From NCBI GenBank assembly GCA_028023455.1, contig JAQFVV010000043.1, positions 1,489,483 through 1,553,482 on the forward strand: a DNA stretch of 64,000 nucleotides, read 5' to 3'. The translations under genes and the position numbers were made by a program. The DNA comes from Epiperipatus broadwayi (taxonomy: Eukaryota > Onychophora > Udeonychophora > Euonychophora > Peripatidae). Within the stretch, counting starts at the first letter, position 1. Each line of letters begins with the position of its first letter. Shown here piece by piece: positions 1 through 21,490 of this stretch. Below the pieces are notes generated by a model that was given only the letters and a program-made list of their open reading frames with translations, was not told where the DNA came from and ran no database searches.

Positions 1-938
1 CAAAAATGTTAAGTCCTTTCAGTCAACACCCCAATGAACCTTGAAAAAACAAATAGAAAGAGATCGTTATATCAAAAGTATAATTCAGCAACAGAACTAA
101 GAATATCTTTTGTAATTTTATGAACTTCTGGTTTGATAACCAAACCAACATTTGTACGTACAACCCTCCCCCATTCTAAATAATAAAATGAGTTAAAACT
201 ATTTAAAATTAGTTTATAAAAATTTTTATCAAATAATTCTAATAAGCTCACAAACTTATTAATTTAGCGAAATATTTGATGAAAATATATTGAAAAAAAT
301 TTGAATTGTTCTAAATATATAATTAACATTTTCACTGTGAAATGACCGAAGAGAAATAACAGTTTTGTTACGTTAAAAGTATGATGCTGACAATTATCAC
401 TATTCATTATTTTTTATGTGATCATGATTCTGGTTAAGATAGAACAATGTAATAAAAGCAACATTACCATACACTGTAATCACTTGAAGCATTTTAAAGG
501 AAGTGGTAAGCTCAACGAATATCGGGAATATTCTTGCTTTTACAACAAAAATTAATGTCTGGATCAAAATTTTTGTAGTGTGTTGTTTGGTTTTCCCCCT
601 TTTAGCTTGCGACTTTTAAGTGCTTTTAACGTCAGATTAATTGCCATTTATCTCATTTGAATAGCTGTGTTTTTTAAGTTAAGGACTCTCCCTACTGAAA
701 TAACTTCTTGAATATTGTGTTTTTTTTGTTCTTATAATGGAATAGATGATACATTGATCACCAAGTGTCTTTCAGAATGGTTGATGTATATATAGGATAT
801 TTTTATATTGAATAGTTAATTGAGCCCAAAAACAGTTTTAAATCGAAAAACAATCCTTACAAGAATAGAAATATGATTTGCCTTTGTATTGTAGTGTTAA
901 ATCCGCCAGTTATAATACTCACTGGAAAACAATCTATG
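1..938. other. AT-rich sequence without recognisable genes
   Basis: No exon, RNA gene or repeat is recognised here. If MDP1 continues leftwards, as its phase at 2691 requires, this stretch lies in or beyond its third intron. The next expected MDP1 segment (the ASRT-S-E-I motif) was looked for on the minus strand between 1 and 2690 and not seen. Confidence 0.5.
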
Positions 939-946
939 CAGTAAGC

Positions 947-1347
947 CAGGGGGTCCCAACCTTTTTGCACTTAAGAGCACATTCTATAATATCGGCCAGG
1001 TGGTGGGCACCATTTATTTTTTTCAACCAGATGGCAAGCACCATTTATTTTTTCAATGTAAATTTATAGTCGGATATTGTTAATAATACACGTAATGTAC
1101 AAAAAAATATTTATTTCAAAAATAAAATTTTAACATACAATTAACGTTTATATTTTTATGCTGTAAAAGTATAATATGCCCTACAATTTGATTACAATAT
1201 ATAATACAATAATTTATAAGAAATTTTAAAAATTAAATTTATTTGTATCAGATAAATAATTTTTTATCGTGTTCGGATAGTGGCGGGCACACGTAAAATG
1301 GTCTGCGAGCGCCATGGTGCCCGCGGACATAGAGTTGGGGACCCCTG
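947..1347. mobile_element. hAT-superfamily MITE, 401 bp, with perfect 8-bp target duplication
   Basis: The element starts with CAGGGGGTCCCAACC and ends with GAGTTGGGGACCCCTG, imperfect terminal inverted repeats of the CAGGGGTCCCCAAC type used by many hAT elements. The 8-bp direct repeat CAGTAAGC lies immediately outside both ends (939-946 and 1348-1355), exactly the duplication length hAT transposases make. The interior is AT-rich and has no transposase, so this is a non-autonomous copy. Subterminal sequence is GC-richer and contains a GGTGGGCACCATTT motif near the left end with a related GGCGGGCAC/GGTGCCCGC pattern near the right end. The perfect duplication suggests a fairly recent insertion. 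Confidence 0.9.
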
Positions 1348-1355
1348 CAGTAAGC

Positions 1356-2690
1356 TAACCTTTGCACTGACTATATATGCATACAATAATTTTATGACAA
1401 AGACTAACGCCGGTGGAATAAGAAAACAGATTTAATCATAATACACTAATATATACATATTTACAGTAATACATTTAAACAATCATAATCTATTTATATT
1501 AACAAACCCGAAGGCATACAAAAATAATAATGAAGATCTATACGACCTACTTTATAGTCCCTATGCTGACTCTTGGACGTTCGGAGGCCAGCTATCCGCT
1601 CTGGGGCTACCGTGCTAAATAAGCGACGTTCGGCGCCTTTCCCAGTTTAACTGCATCGGTAGAGCTCCCAGTTTAAAGTGCCAAAATTGCTTTACACATT
1701 CCCTCATTTTTCCAGTCCTGATTTTCTGGATTTGATGGGTCAATCTTGTCCGTCCTGGTTGGATCAATCCCTCCCAGTTTACCTTTTGGTTTAAGTTTTA
1801 CTTTGATTGATTATCCTTCGCAGTTCGATTGCTTTTTAATTAATCATCTTGTTTATCTGCAAAGTTCCTTCATTAATTAACCTTGCTATCAAACAGGATT
1901 TGTTTACATGTTGTTTTAGAACATAACACAACTATTAAAGTATAACATTATTTTAAATTAACGAAGTATTTTTATCTTCACGTATATATATAACTTACGT
2001 ATGTATATGCTATAATTTATACACATACATACGTTTAATATTAAATCCCTATTTACCATTTTCTATTATTATTTTGTATGTATGTGTATTTTAATTATAC
2101 ACATACATAACATGTAGTTATTGTAATATAATTTTTATACTAAACATGTTAAAAGCTATCAGATAGAAAAAACAGGCCAAAATGTTTTATTATTATATTA
2201 CTCGATGTTAATCAACTTTTGTTTCAGTTTGGTTATGATTAGTAAAAACTTTAAAGAATTTCACATTATAATCTTTAATTACTTCCTTTATTGTGCTGTT
2301 AAAAATAAATTTTACAGGTAGTTGTCCAATTTTTAAAAAATATTAGACAAAAACAACAGAGCTTATATGAAAAAGAAATTAAAGACAGAACAAATTCAAA
2401 TCTATCGTAAGTAAGTTGTCGTAAACATAAAGAATTATATGATACAAAATTTTGTAAACTATATTTTTACATAAAAAAACAAAATATATGCAAAAGCGCA
2501 CACAAATTTTTTTTTTTAAACTATTTAATAGAATTTAATAATTTATCATTTTCTTATTCGTTAAAAAAAAAAGTGCACTTTTAACATCTCAAAACTTGTA
2601 AGAAAAAAAAAATTAAAAACGTCGCTCTCACATGTAAAATACTATAAAGTGTGAATCTATAGACATAAATGTACCAATTATAATACATAC
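1356..2690. other. intronic or intergenic sequence with a GC-richer island at about 1540-1880
   Basis: No coding exon is recognised. Positions 1540-1880 are clearly less AT-rich than their surroundings and contain repeated CCCAGTTTA phrases. This looks like a fragment of a transposon or LTR, but no matching copy is present in the window. The remainder is low-complexity AT sequence. Confidence 0.35.
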
Positions 2691-11603
<8,913 letters not shown>

Positions 11604-12528
11604 CGTACGCTGTCTAAAAAAAGCAACCTCTTAATAGCTTCGCCATCTATCGGATTGAATTTTAATATTCTTAATAACCGGATCCTTGAAAGTGTAAAAA
11701 TAAATGGAGCAATAAATTTGTTTTTTTAGAAAATATATACATTTTGTCAGTTTGTTTGATTTTTGTCTCTCACTCAATTTGCTATTAATGCTATATGCTA
11801 CTTGTATAAAGACTAATTTGTATTCATATATGCAGTTTAAGTATAAATAGGTGAGTAAAGCAGACTTTAGACGTGGTGGTGGGGAGAGTGGGTCATTCCA
11901 AGGGCCGCGTGCCATAAAATCACCGAAATATTTTTTAAAAAATTCGGGGGATTATGTATCACTACATGACTAAAATAAACGTACATACGCTCTTGCTATT
12001 TATACATATGTGGCTTCAGTTTAACGGTGGAGTGCGATGGCATCAAACATTAAAAGTGCTCGTGATGACTTAGCTAGGCAGTGATTATTTACAATATTTC
12101 CAACTTACCATTGCAATATTAATGGCTTGAAGTTATGTTGAAATCAGATAAGCATTCTTATTTGATTGTCAATGGTACCTCCATTTTTTCGGCGGCTCTC
12201 GTGTAATATAGTCGATGAACGGCAAATCCTCGTTCGTCGGCAGAACGAGGCATCAAAAATCATTGGTCACCGGCCGTACATCCCGAAATGTATGGCCCTT
12301 CCTGCATGCTAGTCGAGCTTTGTAATGGGTTCTGCCTTGCCCTGCATCGGCAATCAAAACGGATATGAAAGGGCCCAAACTTTGCTTTCTATTATCCTTA
12401 CAATTAATTTTCATACTAAAAGAAAAGCAAGTCATTTATCAATTTTTTATTTTTAATCCTAACATGGTTTCTACAACGTCATAAAAGGAAAAAAAATGAA
12501 AAATTAAAGATGAAGGAAGATTGTTCAA
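11604..12528. promoter_or_regulatory. MDP1 upstream region, probable 5' UTR and promoter
   Basis: Sequence immediately 5' of the MDP1 start codon on the minus strand. No clear TATA box can be assigned. A GC-richer, CpG-containing patch at 12180-12390 includes the hairpin CCTCGTTC-GTCGGCA-GAACGAGG at about 12221-12250. Its role is unknown. The call rests on position only. Confidence 0.3.
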
Positions 12529-12773
12529 TGAAAAGTAGATATCACATGATAATCATTTCCTATGTTTACACAAGCCGTTAAAACAATAACAAACTTTATA
12601 TAGTAGTGCCACCCAGTGTATGTCTGAATAATCAAACTAACCTGGGGATATTGGATGAGTACGTACTAGATAGGGTTTTATGCACAAACCTTCTTGCATC
12701 CATTGTTTACTAAGGCTTGCACTAGGTGGCCCCACTTTATGGAGAATCTGCTATTATTTTGAAAAGTGGATAT
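12529..12773 (+). repeat. family A element with 14-bp target duplication
   Basis: Flanked by TGAAAAGTAGATAT (12529-12542) and TGAAAAGTGGATAT (12760-12773), one mismatch in 14. The body starts CACATGATAATCATTT and holds inverted family A arms (TAGTAGTGCCACCCAGTG on the left, CACTAGGTGGCCCCACTTTA on the right). The centre retains CCTGGGGATATTGGATGAGTA, but the hammerhead core is deleted. Confidence 0.75.
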
Positions 12774-13975
12774 ATGATTAATTTTTGTGAATAGAAAAAG
12801 TAATGGACTCTCCTTAATTTATAGGGAAATTGTAATTTTAAAAGGAAATATATGAAAATACATGCTGCCTAATTTAATGTATGTGAAGAATTGTATCATC
12901 ATAAGGAACCTATAGCAGAGCTGTGAAAAATGGCAGTTTTCTCAAAAAAAAAATATTTTTTTTCAAAAGGTTGCAACTCTGGCAAATCCCATTGCAAAAA
13001 CTAGTTAAGTCAGTATATTTAATAGCAGACCAATCAAAACCATTTACTGCCTGTGGCTGTTATGTTTGGCTTGGCTTGCAGGTTTGATTCCAGACAAATG
13101 ATGACAAATTACTTAATAATTAATATGTATAATTTATTAGTTACAAAGAATATTCACACATCTCAATTAATACAACATATAAATATAGTTATACAAGTTA
13201 ATGCTGAAGTAGTCGTGCCAAGTAATACAACTCAATTCAGCTATGTAAGTAGCCTGCCTTGTGAACTCAAGTAAGAGACTCTTCCGGATGTACAAGATAG
13301 CTTGCCTCAAGTTGGCTCTAGTTCAGACTCTTCCTCTTCTAGTTGTCCTTAGACAGCTTGCCTTGTATTGGTTGTGACCATAGCAGTTTCCAGTCCGTAT
13401 GTGGACTTGCCTCACTGCATGGATATTGCAATAATAACTAGAGAAAATACCTTTGCTGATGGCAGATAGCACATTCAGGTTGACAGAAGTAATTGTTCCC
13501 TGCCATGCCTCCAAAAGGCTGACTATTTAATGGCAGATCCCCTACTTTACTGGAAACACTTGGATTATGTGCACAAACCCCAATGGATTTATCCAGTGCC
13601 AGCCAATCAGGCAAGGAATCTGGAATAGTCCACTTCTAAAAGCAAAATTAGATATGACAGAGGGTTTATGAAGTTATTTATGGAAAGAATGTATATACAA
13701 TTTGGGGGAAAGGGGGATTTTTTAAAATCAATTTCTCTCACCCAACTAAAGCCAGGTGAATTGAAGAAATTGGGAAATCTATCAACAAATGTTTGGAGAG
13801 TAAAAATGTTGATTTAAATTACATACTTTGGTAATGGATGATAGGGCTGATGCTACAGATATGACTTAAGTTGCCATTTTTATTAAAGGTATTGATAACA
13901 TTATAATATCACTGAGGAAAATGGCTTTTTTAGTGTCATTCATTATAAATTTATTATAGTGATTTTTTTTATCTG
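12774..13975. other. no recognised feature
   Basis: Includes a less AT-rich stretch (13260-13640) rich in CTTGCCT and CAGACT phrases with no consistent reading frame. It may be an old repeat, but nothing in the window matches it. Confidence 0.35.
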
Positions 13976-14140
13976 TTATCAGCAGATACAGAGGCAAAAC
14001 TCTCCATAGAGTTAGCACCATCAAGTGCAAGCCACAGTCATAAACAGATGCTGTGTGGAGAGTTTTGTCCCTGTATAAACAGTTTGTGTGGGTATAAATA
14101 ATGGTGGTCATGTAATGTTTAGTGGTTATTATCAGCATAT
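13976..14140 (-). repeat. family A foldback element with 12-bp target duplication
   Basis: TTATCAGCAGAT (13976-13987) and TTATCAGCATAT (14129-14140) flank the body. The arms ACAGAGGCAAAACTCTCCAT and GTGGAGAGTTTTGTCCCTGT are inverted, and the right end carries the reversed family A head (ATGGTGGTCATGTAATGTTT). The ribozyme region is missing, so this is a short internal-deletion or template-switch copy. Confidence 0.75.
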
Positions 14141-14279
14141 TTGGCATAGTTTCTGATAGTGCCCTGACAATGATAAATAAAAGATTTTACGATTATAAAA
14201 TTAATAAAATGCAATGCACTTGTTTCCCAAAGCTCATGTTTGATAAAGTGTAGTATATCAAGAAAATGTGTATGCATAC

Positions 14280-15113
14280 GTTTTAAAATTGGATAACATC
14301 CTGCAAATCATCAAGACTGAATTTCATAAGAGCCAACGGATTGGATCAATTTCAGAAATTTCAAAGTACCAGTGCTGACTGAGGCAATATTTACCCATCA
14401 GATCGAAGATGTGCTAAGTTGAGACCAAATGCTGAAAAGATTTTATGATTTTAATGTATTATCAAGTTGTTATGATAGCAGAAAACAAATTTGTGTCAGA
14501 ATTGATAATAAAAGCTACCTTTTAGATTTAACATTATTAGTTGCTTAAACACTCATTAAAATGAGTTAAAATATCTTCGAAGGTGAAACCAACTTATCAA
14601 TACATTATTTCAAAGCATAACGGAGTTTCAATTGAAATTACGATGAGATCAAATTAAGGCAAACAGTGTTATGCATTTCAATATGTTGGCTTAAAACAAT
14701 ACTGTAAAAAGCAAAAATTATATTCCAAGACTTCAGATAAAATAATCAATATATTGCTACACTTGTGATTCCATTTTCAATTGACGTAAGTATGTTATCT
14801 GCCAAATTTTTAAATCGAATGCATAGAGCTGCAATTTGACATTCAAATTAAAGAAAAAATTGATAATGTCTCTATTGGACTTCTGTAGATCTAATCTTTT
14901 TAGAGACAAATATGCCTTGCTCTACAGTCATGCCTTATTCATGTCGTAACATTTATCAGCAACTATATTTGTGAGCATCTATACAATAAGAGAAAAACTA
15001 AAAGCAAAATATTTGATCGGCATCTCGAGAACTCACTGAGAATTGCATCTACTTCCATTAAACCAGATATTGATGCATTAAATCTTCAAATACAAAGTCA
15101 AATATCTCACTAA
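14280..15113 (+). pseudogene. decayed hAT transposase of ZBED/Buster type
   Basis: The last 70 codons are readable with a few shifts: CRNIYQQLYLCEHLYNKR (the Y-x-CEQLFS dimerisation block), RKTKSKIFDRHLENSLRIAS and TSIKPDIDALNLQIQSQISH before TAA at 15111. This is the conserved C-terminus of ZBED5/FAM200-like hAT proteins. Upstream sequence is too damaged for a confident frame; its left limit is a guess. No terminal repeats were found. Confidence 0.6.
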
Positions 15114-15170
15114 TTTTATGTGTCTATCTAGGTAATGTGATTGATGTTTTTTATATATCCTGCATTTTGG

Positions 15171-15260
15171 TGTAGATGGTAGAACCTCAGATTTGAAGTT
15201 GGGAGGTCCCAGGAACAATTCTGATGCTTAAACGTCTTATGGAGCTTTCAAGCAATAAAG
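15171..15260 (+). repeat. tRNA-derived SINE, type 2 (related copy at 22331)
   Basis: Contains GATGGTAGAACCTCAGAT and GTCCCAGGAACAATTCTGA, resembling tRNA A and B boxes, then a tail AGCAATAAAGTCATATG. The copy at 22331-22440 aligns throughout with about 70% identity by eye. Confidence 0.5.
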
Positions 15261-15277
15261 TCATATGTCTTTTTTAT

Positions 15278-15505
15278 TAAACCATCAAACATCACATGAC
15301 CCCATTCTTTATGCTTACACAAGCTGTTTCTTACAGAATCAAAACTCCGTACAGTAGCACCACTCGGTGCAAGCCAGAGTAATCAATGGATGCAGAAAGG
15401 TTTGTGCATAAAATCCCTATCTAGTGCCTACTCATTCAAACCTTCCTACATACATTGATTACTCTGGCTTGCACTGAGTGGCGCTACAAGAGTTTTGCCT
15501 TTGTG
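15278..15505 (+). repeat. family A foldback element
   Basis: The head AACCATCAAACATCACATGACC is followed by inverted arms (GTAGCACCACTCGGTGCAAG left, CTTGCACTGAGTGGCGCTAC right, with GCCAGAGTAATCAATGGATGC and its complement). The ribozyme has been lost from the loop, which jumps from CTACTCATTCAAA to CCTTCCTAC. No clear target duplication was identified. Confidence 0.7.
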
Positions 15506-15800
15506 AAAAAAAATACCTTTTATACATATACGTTTATTGTTCCAATCATTTTTACAAGAAAATTGATATTCATTCTTTAAAAAAATCTATGATATATACT
15601 AAATTTCAATGGCTATTAAGAACTAAAGTTGCTCATTTTAATCTTCAGGACTGTCACATTGTTGAAGCATAAAATTCCTTTAAGAATTGTGTTGTAGATA
15701 GAAGTATATTATTCTTGAACTCATTAAAAAGAGGAATCATAATTGGTTTTCCTGACAATTATCCTATTAATAGTGATTTGATTAAAAGAAAACATGTCAA
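15506..15800 (+). pseudogene. RTE-type LINE fragment, linker region
   Basis: Frames read KFQWLLRTKVAHFNLQDCHI-VEA and, after a stop, NSFKNCVVDRS and NSDLIKRKHVKRK. This is homologous to 6105-6330 and corresponds to the segment between endonuclease and reverse transcriptase. Confidence 0.5.
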
Positions 15801-18075
15801 AAGAAAGACTTCTGAGTTTACAAATTATTGGCTTAGCATATTCCTTTATCTATAGATCCACTAGAGGGGTCTTTATCATACTGTCTTTGAATTAAAGATA
15901 TCTAAATTATCTATTAAGATCCTCTGCAATTATCACATCTTTGGTTACACTGAGTTTTATTTCTAGGACCTAAACCAGTTTAGGATTAATGTTTTTTACA
16001 ATGTACGAGGAAACCCTTATGGTCTTTTTAAATACCCTATTGTCTACCTTTACCATCCTCATAATCTCTATTCTGTTACCATTTACAATTTTCACTATTA
16101 TGTTTGAATGAGTCAGACTTGCTTTAAAGCTAATCTTTCTGATAATTTTGTCCCAATCTTTTTTTTAATATGATTAATAACCCTGATCTGATAATAACCT
16201 CTGTAATAACCTTCTGACCATAGATGTATCTGAGATCAATATTTGTTTGGAACAGATGGTTTTGAGCATATTTGCAGCTATAACTTTAATATTTTGTTTT
16301 GAAGACGTATACCCATGGGTGAATTCTCCCTCTTTCTTCAATTTCAGATGTCTGGCTCTTTCATTTACCATTCATACACTTTGTTTTTGTGTCGTGTTTG
16401 TAAAAATATCTGCATTGCTATTCAATAATTATAAATTATGTCTTTTTGTATTCCAAAAAAGTAAGGAAATATATTAGAAGAATATATTTTTTTAGGTGAC
16501 TAACTGATAATAATAAGATTAAGGAATGTTTGGGTAAAGTAATTTAAGAAAAACGAACGTTGTATAATTAAATCAGATAGAAAGTAAAAAAATTTAATTA
16601 ATTATTAAATTTGCGTAGGATTTAAGAGTAGAAAATATTTATGCAATATGTGATAAGAAAATTGTGATTGGTAAATGTCAAGAAATATTTGCTAATTACA
16701 AATATTTCTTGATAAATAGAAGTGAAATCGACTAATTAAAAATATCAAAAGAAAAACAAGACATAATAATCAAACATGAACCCAGGATTGTCGGTGGCCA
16801 AACTACGTGAATAAATAACGTGTGCAGCAAAGTGCGTCATTCTCATTCCGGTGGATTTACTAAGTGAACTGGTGGTGGTAGATTTTAATGAACAGTGGCT
16901 GAAAGAAGCATAAGGGATGGGGCAATGCTCTAGGGTGGAGCCAGTGTGATTGTGGGCAGCAGCTGAATGAAGTCAAAGAACTCCATTAGTTTGAGGAGTC
17001 ACGCCAAAGTGTTTTTGGAAACTTAGGCCAAAGGAAATCATCAGAAAACAGAAAACTGTTACTTGCAGTGTGAGAATTGAATGATAAAATGAATTATATA
17101 TACTGTATTGGAGTGTATCAATAACTTTTTGCTATTTATGATAATTCATCGTTATTCCAGTCCATATCTAAATTTCATTTATTGATTTATTTGTTGCTAT
17201 TCTGAGTGCCTGCATTCAAATACACAATAGTTTGCCATTTGCGTTTATTTACAAAGTGTTCAGTTTTGCTGTTACAGTATCACTTAAATTCTTTCTTTGT
17301 ATTTTTTAGTTCATTGTCAGACTTAAATTTTGTTCACTATTTGGCTTGCTCAATCACTAATTCATAAGTGATTCCTTTTTCAAATTGCTTGTCCACACAT
17401 CATATCTTCAATTGCCAATAACTATTGATTAAATGTTTTCTTTGAAATTTGTCACAGTGAGTGTTCCAACTGCACTAATTCTAAAAGGGATTTTTAAGTG
17501 CATGATTTTTCTAGATCATGAAGTACTAAGTCACAATCTTTACTTCTTCATCTTTTTTTATAAACAATATGGCATGATGGGGTAGATCTAAAATATTTTT
17601 TTACTTTTCTCTTTATCTATAAATAACTTAATTCCTCTGGAGTTTTTGATTGCATAAATCATACGTAATTCAATGGCTCTTTCCCTGGCAAAAACCAATA
17701 AAATGGCTGCATTATTTTAATCTGTCTTAACACAGAATAAATCACTTTTCTATCTATTTTAAGTCAGCCAATTACTGGCCCTATCACAAACACAGTTATG
17801 CTTATTTGATTTAATACTTTGTTTTCTCTAACCGTTATTTAGTGTTTGAGATTGTGCCAATATGCTATGTTATACTCTAATGCAATTCCTGTCTTGCCAT
17901 TTCTCAGTAGCCTAGTATCTACCATCTTAGCTTCTTATAACTGATGGTAATAATTGAATGACACTGTTTCTGTATAAGTGTAATAATAATCACCAATTTT
18001 GTCATACAGTCATAATCTTGTAAGTTCTGCTAAGTGAGTAAAATAATAATCAAGCAATCTGAGGAGTCAAACAAT
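15801..18075. other. unassigned sequence with a decayed minus-strand reading frame at 16371-15830
   Basis: The minus strand from 16371 is open for 65 codons (NERARHLKLKKEGEFTHGYT) and remains protein-like beyond its stop, suggesting an old coding fragment, probably from a transposon; I do not recognise it. A GC-richer patch at 16780-17040 and the AT-rich remainder hold nothing identifiable. Confidence 0.3.
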
Positions 18076-18596
18076 TAACTTTATTTGAACCAGCAAACAT
18101 CACATGATCATCATTCTTTATGCTTACACAAGCTGTTTACACAGAGGCTAAACTCGCCATACAGTAGCGCCACTGCACCACTGAGTGTAAGCCAGAGTAA
18201 TCAATAGTTGCAAGGTTTGTGCATAATATCCCTATCTAGTGCCTACTCATTCAATATTGCCAGACTAGTTTCTAGCTTGTGACTTTCTTCAGCAAGGAGC
18301 CTTGGATCTAAAAGCACTTCACCTAGAACTTAGGATCAAAACTTTACAGTTAGTTAAAAGAGTAAAAGGTGGCTGCTGGAGGGTTGCATTAGATCCCAAG
18401 ATCTAGGTGCAGTGCTCTCAGATCCAAGGCTCCTCATGGATGAAAGATACAAGCTAGAAAGTAGTCTGGGGATATTCAATGAGTAGGCACTAAATAGAGA
18501 TTTTATGCACAAACCTTCTTGCATCCATTGATTACTCTGGCTTGCACTGAGTGTTGCTACTGTATGGAGAGTTTAGCCTCTGTGTAACTTTATTTG
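18076..18596. repeat. large family A foldback, 497 bp, with 12-bp target duplication
   Basis: TAACTTTATTTG occurs at 18076-18087 and 18585-18596. The body has two long inverted arms, from ACACAGAGGCTAAACTCGCC on the left to GGAGAGTTTAGCCTCTGTG on the right, each holding a ribozyme relic (minus strand 18307-18251; plus strand 18424-18479). The left relic keeps CUGAAGA, GAAA and ACUAGUC but has a weakened stem II. The right relic has UGGAUGA in place of CUGAUGA and GAAAGUAGUC, so it cannot cleave. The left arm keeps the extra family head (AACCAGCAAACATCACATG), which the right arm lacks. Confidence 0.82.
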
Positions 18597-19345
18597 CATA
18601 GAAAGTGTATCCATTAATAAATTATTATTTACAATCTTTAATCTGATATCATAAGATATCCTATGTCTGTATTTTTATATACAGGCTAGATTCTCAGAAT
18701 CATAGAGTCTCATCTTCTCTCTCTGAAATCTCCGAAACCAAGTAAGGTTTCATGTTTCATGCTCTATGATTTTTCCTAATTAAGTATTCTTGCAATTCTT
18801 CTCCAAATTTCTGGAGAAAGTAATTAGCTTGATATAATACAACTTTACTTAATAATAAATAGTAAATAGTTACTTATAAATGAGTTGTCAAAAAAAGGAG
18901 AAAGAGAACACAAAAAACTACTCTAGGAATGAGTCTTATAATGACTATATAAACAATCTTTGAATCACAAATGTGTCAATCTATAGGCCATACTGCTCCA
19001 TATTTTTTTACTTGATAATTCCACTTCAATAGAATGTCTTAGAGATAAACTTTATAGTGTAGATTGCATCTACCTCTACGAAGAAAATCATGCGCGAGTT
19101 CACCAAAAACATTCTTTTAAAAAATCTGGCATTGTTCATTTGTTTTACATGTCCAATCCAATGAAGGTATGGTTTTACAATAGAGGGCGCTGTAGCATCA
19201 CATCCAACAGGTTAAAGAACACAGTTGGTTTTATGATCATGCTATTTTTAAATCATCATTACACAGCGGAAGCTTAACTCAGGTAATGGACTTGTTCTTA
19301 ATACAACTTTATCAAGAATGGATTCAACTTATAGCAAAACTAACC

Positions 19346-19445
19346 AATGAAATAACAATAAAAGAAAATAAATCACTAATGAAATAACAACAAAAGAAAA
19401 TAAATCAGCAATGAAATAACAATAAAAGAAAATAAATTGCTAATA
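19346..19445. repeat. tandem repeat, about 32 bp x 3
   Basis: Three copies of AATGAAATAACAATAAAAGA followed by AAATAAATCA(C/G), with minor substitutions. A simple minisatellite in otherwise unannotated sequence (18597-19907). Confidence 0.8.
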
Positions 19446-19907
19446 GTATACGCAAGTCAATTGGAAAGCTTGGTCAGTGATTTTAACTGTTACCGATAGG
19501 AGTGGGGATTTTGCTACATATTGAGATCCAATTGCGAGGTAACTTTCAGATATTGAGAAATCAGACAACTGTCAGACATTGCATGCCATTACGTACATTG
19601 TCCACACTATTGCAAAATGCTATGAAGCATGCTTAATGTAAAGCAGGAATCTGTTTCTGGCAGTCACCACCCCAACTGCATGACTAAGCCATGCATAGGC
19701 TGGAAAGGTCAAAGTTCTTAAAACAAAGTTACAGCACCCTAAATATTAGCTGTGCTGCTAACAACTAGACTTGCATAGATCACTGACCTTCATTGAGGTG
19801 AACCATAATAGCAAGATTTTTGTTTACACTCTGTATATAAAATATTGTATATGTATTGTTTTATAGATATGCATAATAAATATTATATTTATTTGTAGAG
19901 TTGTGCA

Positions 19908-20119
19908 TTATTCTTATATGAACCACCCATACCACATCATCACCATTTCTTATGCTTGTTAATAATTGTTGTTAAAACAGGCAAAATCCCTCCATATAGT
20001 AGTGCCACTCCATGCACTAGATAGGAATTTTATGCACAAACCTTTTGGCATTCATTAATTACTTCAGCTTGCACTGAGTGGCACTACTGTATGAAGGGTT
20101 TTTATCTGTTTATTCTTAT
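19908..20119 (+). repeat. family A foldback element with 10-bp target duplication
   Basis: TTATTCTTAT lies at 19908-19917 and 20110-20119. Body 19918-20109: head AACCACCCATACCACATCATC, left arm CAAAATCCCTCCATATAGTA, right arm CACTACTGTATGAAGGGTTT. The ribozyme segment has been deleted between the arms. Confidence 0.72.
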
Positions 20120-20330
20120 GTTACCAAGAATATTATTCACAATAACATTGCGTAATAATGCAACATAATTGGTGCAGTCATGACAGAATCTTACCCCCAT
20201 AGGCTTTTTAAATATCTGACATCAATTTGAACAAAAAAATTGATAGTTAACATTATTAGCATATCAAAAAAAAAAACGCTAGTGTTTGCTTGTTTTCTAT
20301 ATATGGGAGAAAGAAAATGAAAGTGGTAAA

Positions 20331-20457
20331 ATTGGTTACTGGAAGAATTCAGTCTTAGCAATCCAGAAAATTGGCCCACATATGTGGATCAAATTGGTTA
20401 CTGGAAGAATTCAGTCTTAGCAATCCAGAAAATTGGCCCACATATGTGGATCAAATT
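20331..20457. repeat. tandem duplication, 62 bp x 2
   Basis: ATTGGTTACTGGAAGAATTC through GGCCCACATATGTGGATCAA is repeated exactly, head to tail. It is near the assembly gap and contains a CACATATGTG palindrome. This could be a real local duplication or an assembly artefact. Confidence 0.85.
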
Positions 20458-20856
20458 TACTTTTTACTTGTAGCAAACCAAATCAGAATTCAAATGTATA
20501 CATTCTTACGCTCACATTCAGCCCTTGGATTTCCTTTAGTAATAAAGTTTCATACAGAAATATCACTACTTGTGAGATTTCACGTAAACCAAGATGGCAG
20601 CCAGTATTTTTGATAAACATACAGTTTCAAGGGCCTATAATTAGAAGGAGTTAATAACTATAATTACTAAATGGAAACCTAATGGATGAAATCAATCACA
20701 GAAATAAAGTTGGAATCCTTTTGATAAAAAATAACTTAATATTAAAAAAAATGTGTATATATATATATGAAAAAAGTGATTATACAGAAAGTAGATTATT
20801 GGTTTTTATGCTGGGTTTGGAAAAAGATAAGGGAGATTTAAATATAAAGGCTATAG

Positions 20857-21356
20857 NNNNNNNNNNNNNNNNNNNNNNNNNNNNNNNNNNNNNNNNNNNN
20901 NNNNNNNNNNNNNNNNNNNNNNNNNNNNNNNNNNNNNNNNNNNNNNNNNNNNNNNNNNNNNNNNNNNNNNNNNNNNNNNNNNNNNNNNNNNNNNNNNNNN
21001 NNNNNNNNNNNNNNNNNNNNNNNNNNNNNNNNNNNNNNNNNNNNNNNNNNNNNNNNNNNNNNNNNNNNNNNNNNNNNNNNNNNNNNNNNNNNNNNNNNNN
21101 NNNNNNNNNNNNNNNNNNNNNNNNNNNNNNNNNNNNNNNNNNNNNNNNNNNNNNNNNNNNNNNNNNNNNNNNNNNNNNNNNNNNNNNNNNNNNNNNNNNN
21201 NNNNNNNNNNNNNNNNNNNNNNNNNNNNNNNNNNNNNNNNNNNNNNNNNNNNNNNNNNNNNNNNNNNNNNNNNNNNNNNNNNNNNNNNNNNNNNNNNNNN
21301 NNNNNNNNNNNNNNNNNNNNNNNNNNNNNNNNNNNNNNNNNNNNNNNNNNNNNNNN
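20857..21356. other. assembly gap, 500 N
   Basis: Exactly 500 N, a conventional placeholder; the true size is unknown. No reading frame across it is meaningful. Confidence 0.99.
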
Positions 21357-21490
21357 GGTAAATGTGTTCTCCGCTTTTATTATTCCATAAATAAGAGTAT
21401 TTAAGTAGGATTGTTTTGTAATAACCCAAAATAATAATTTTAAAGATAAAACATATATGCATGTGTGTGTGAATCAAGAGATCAATAAAT

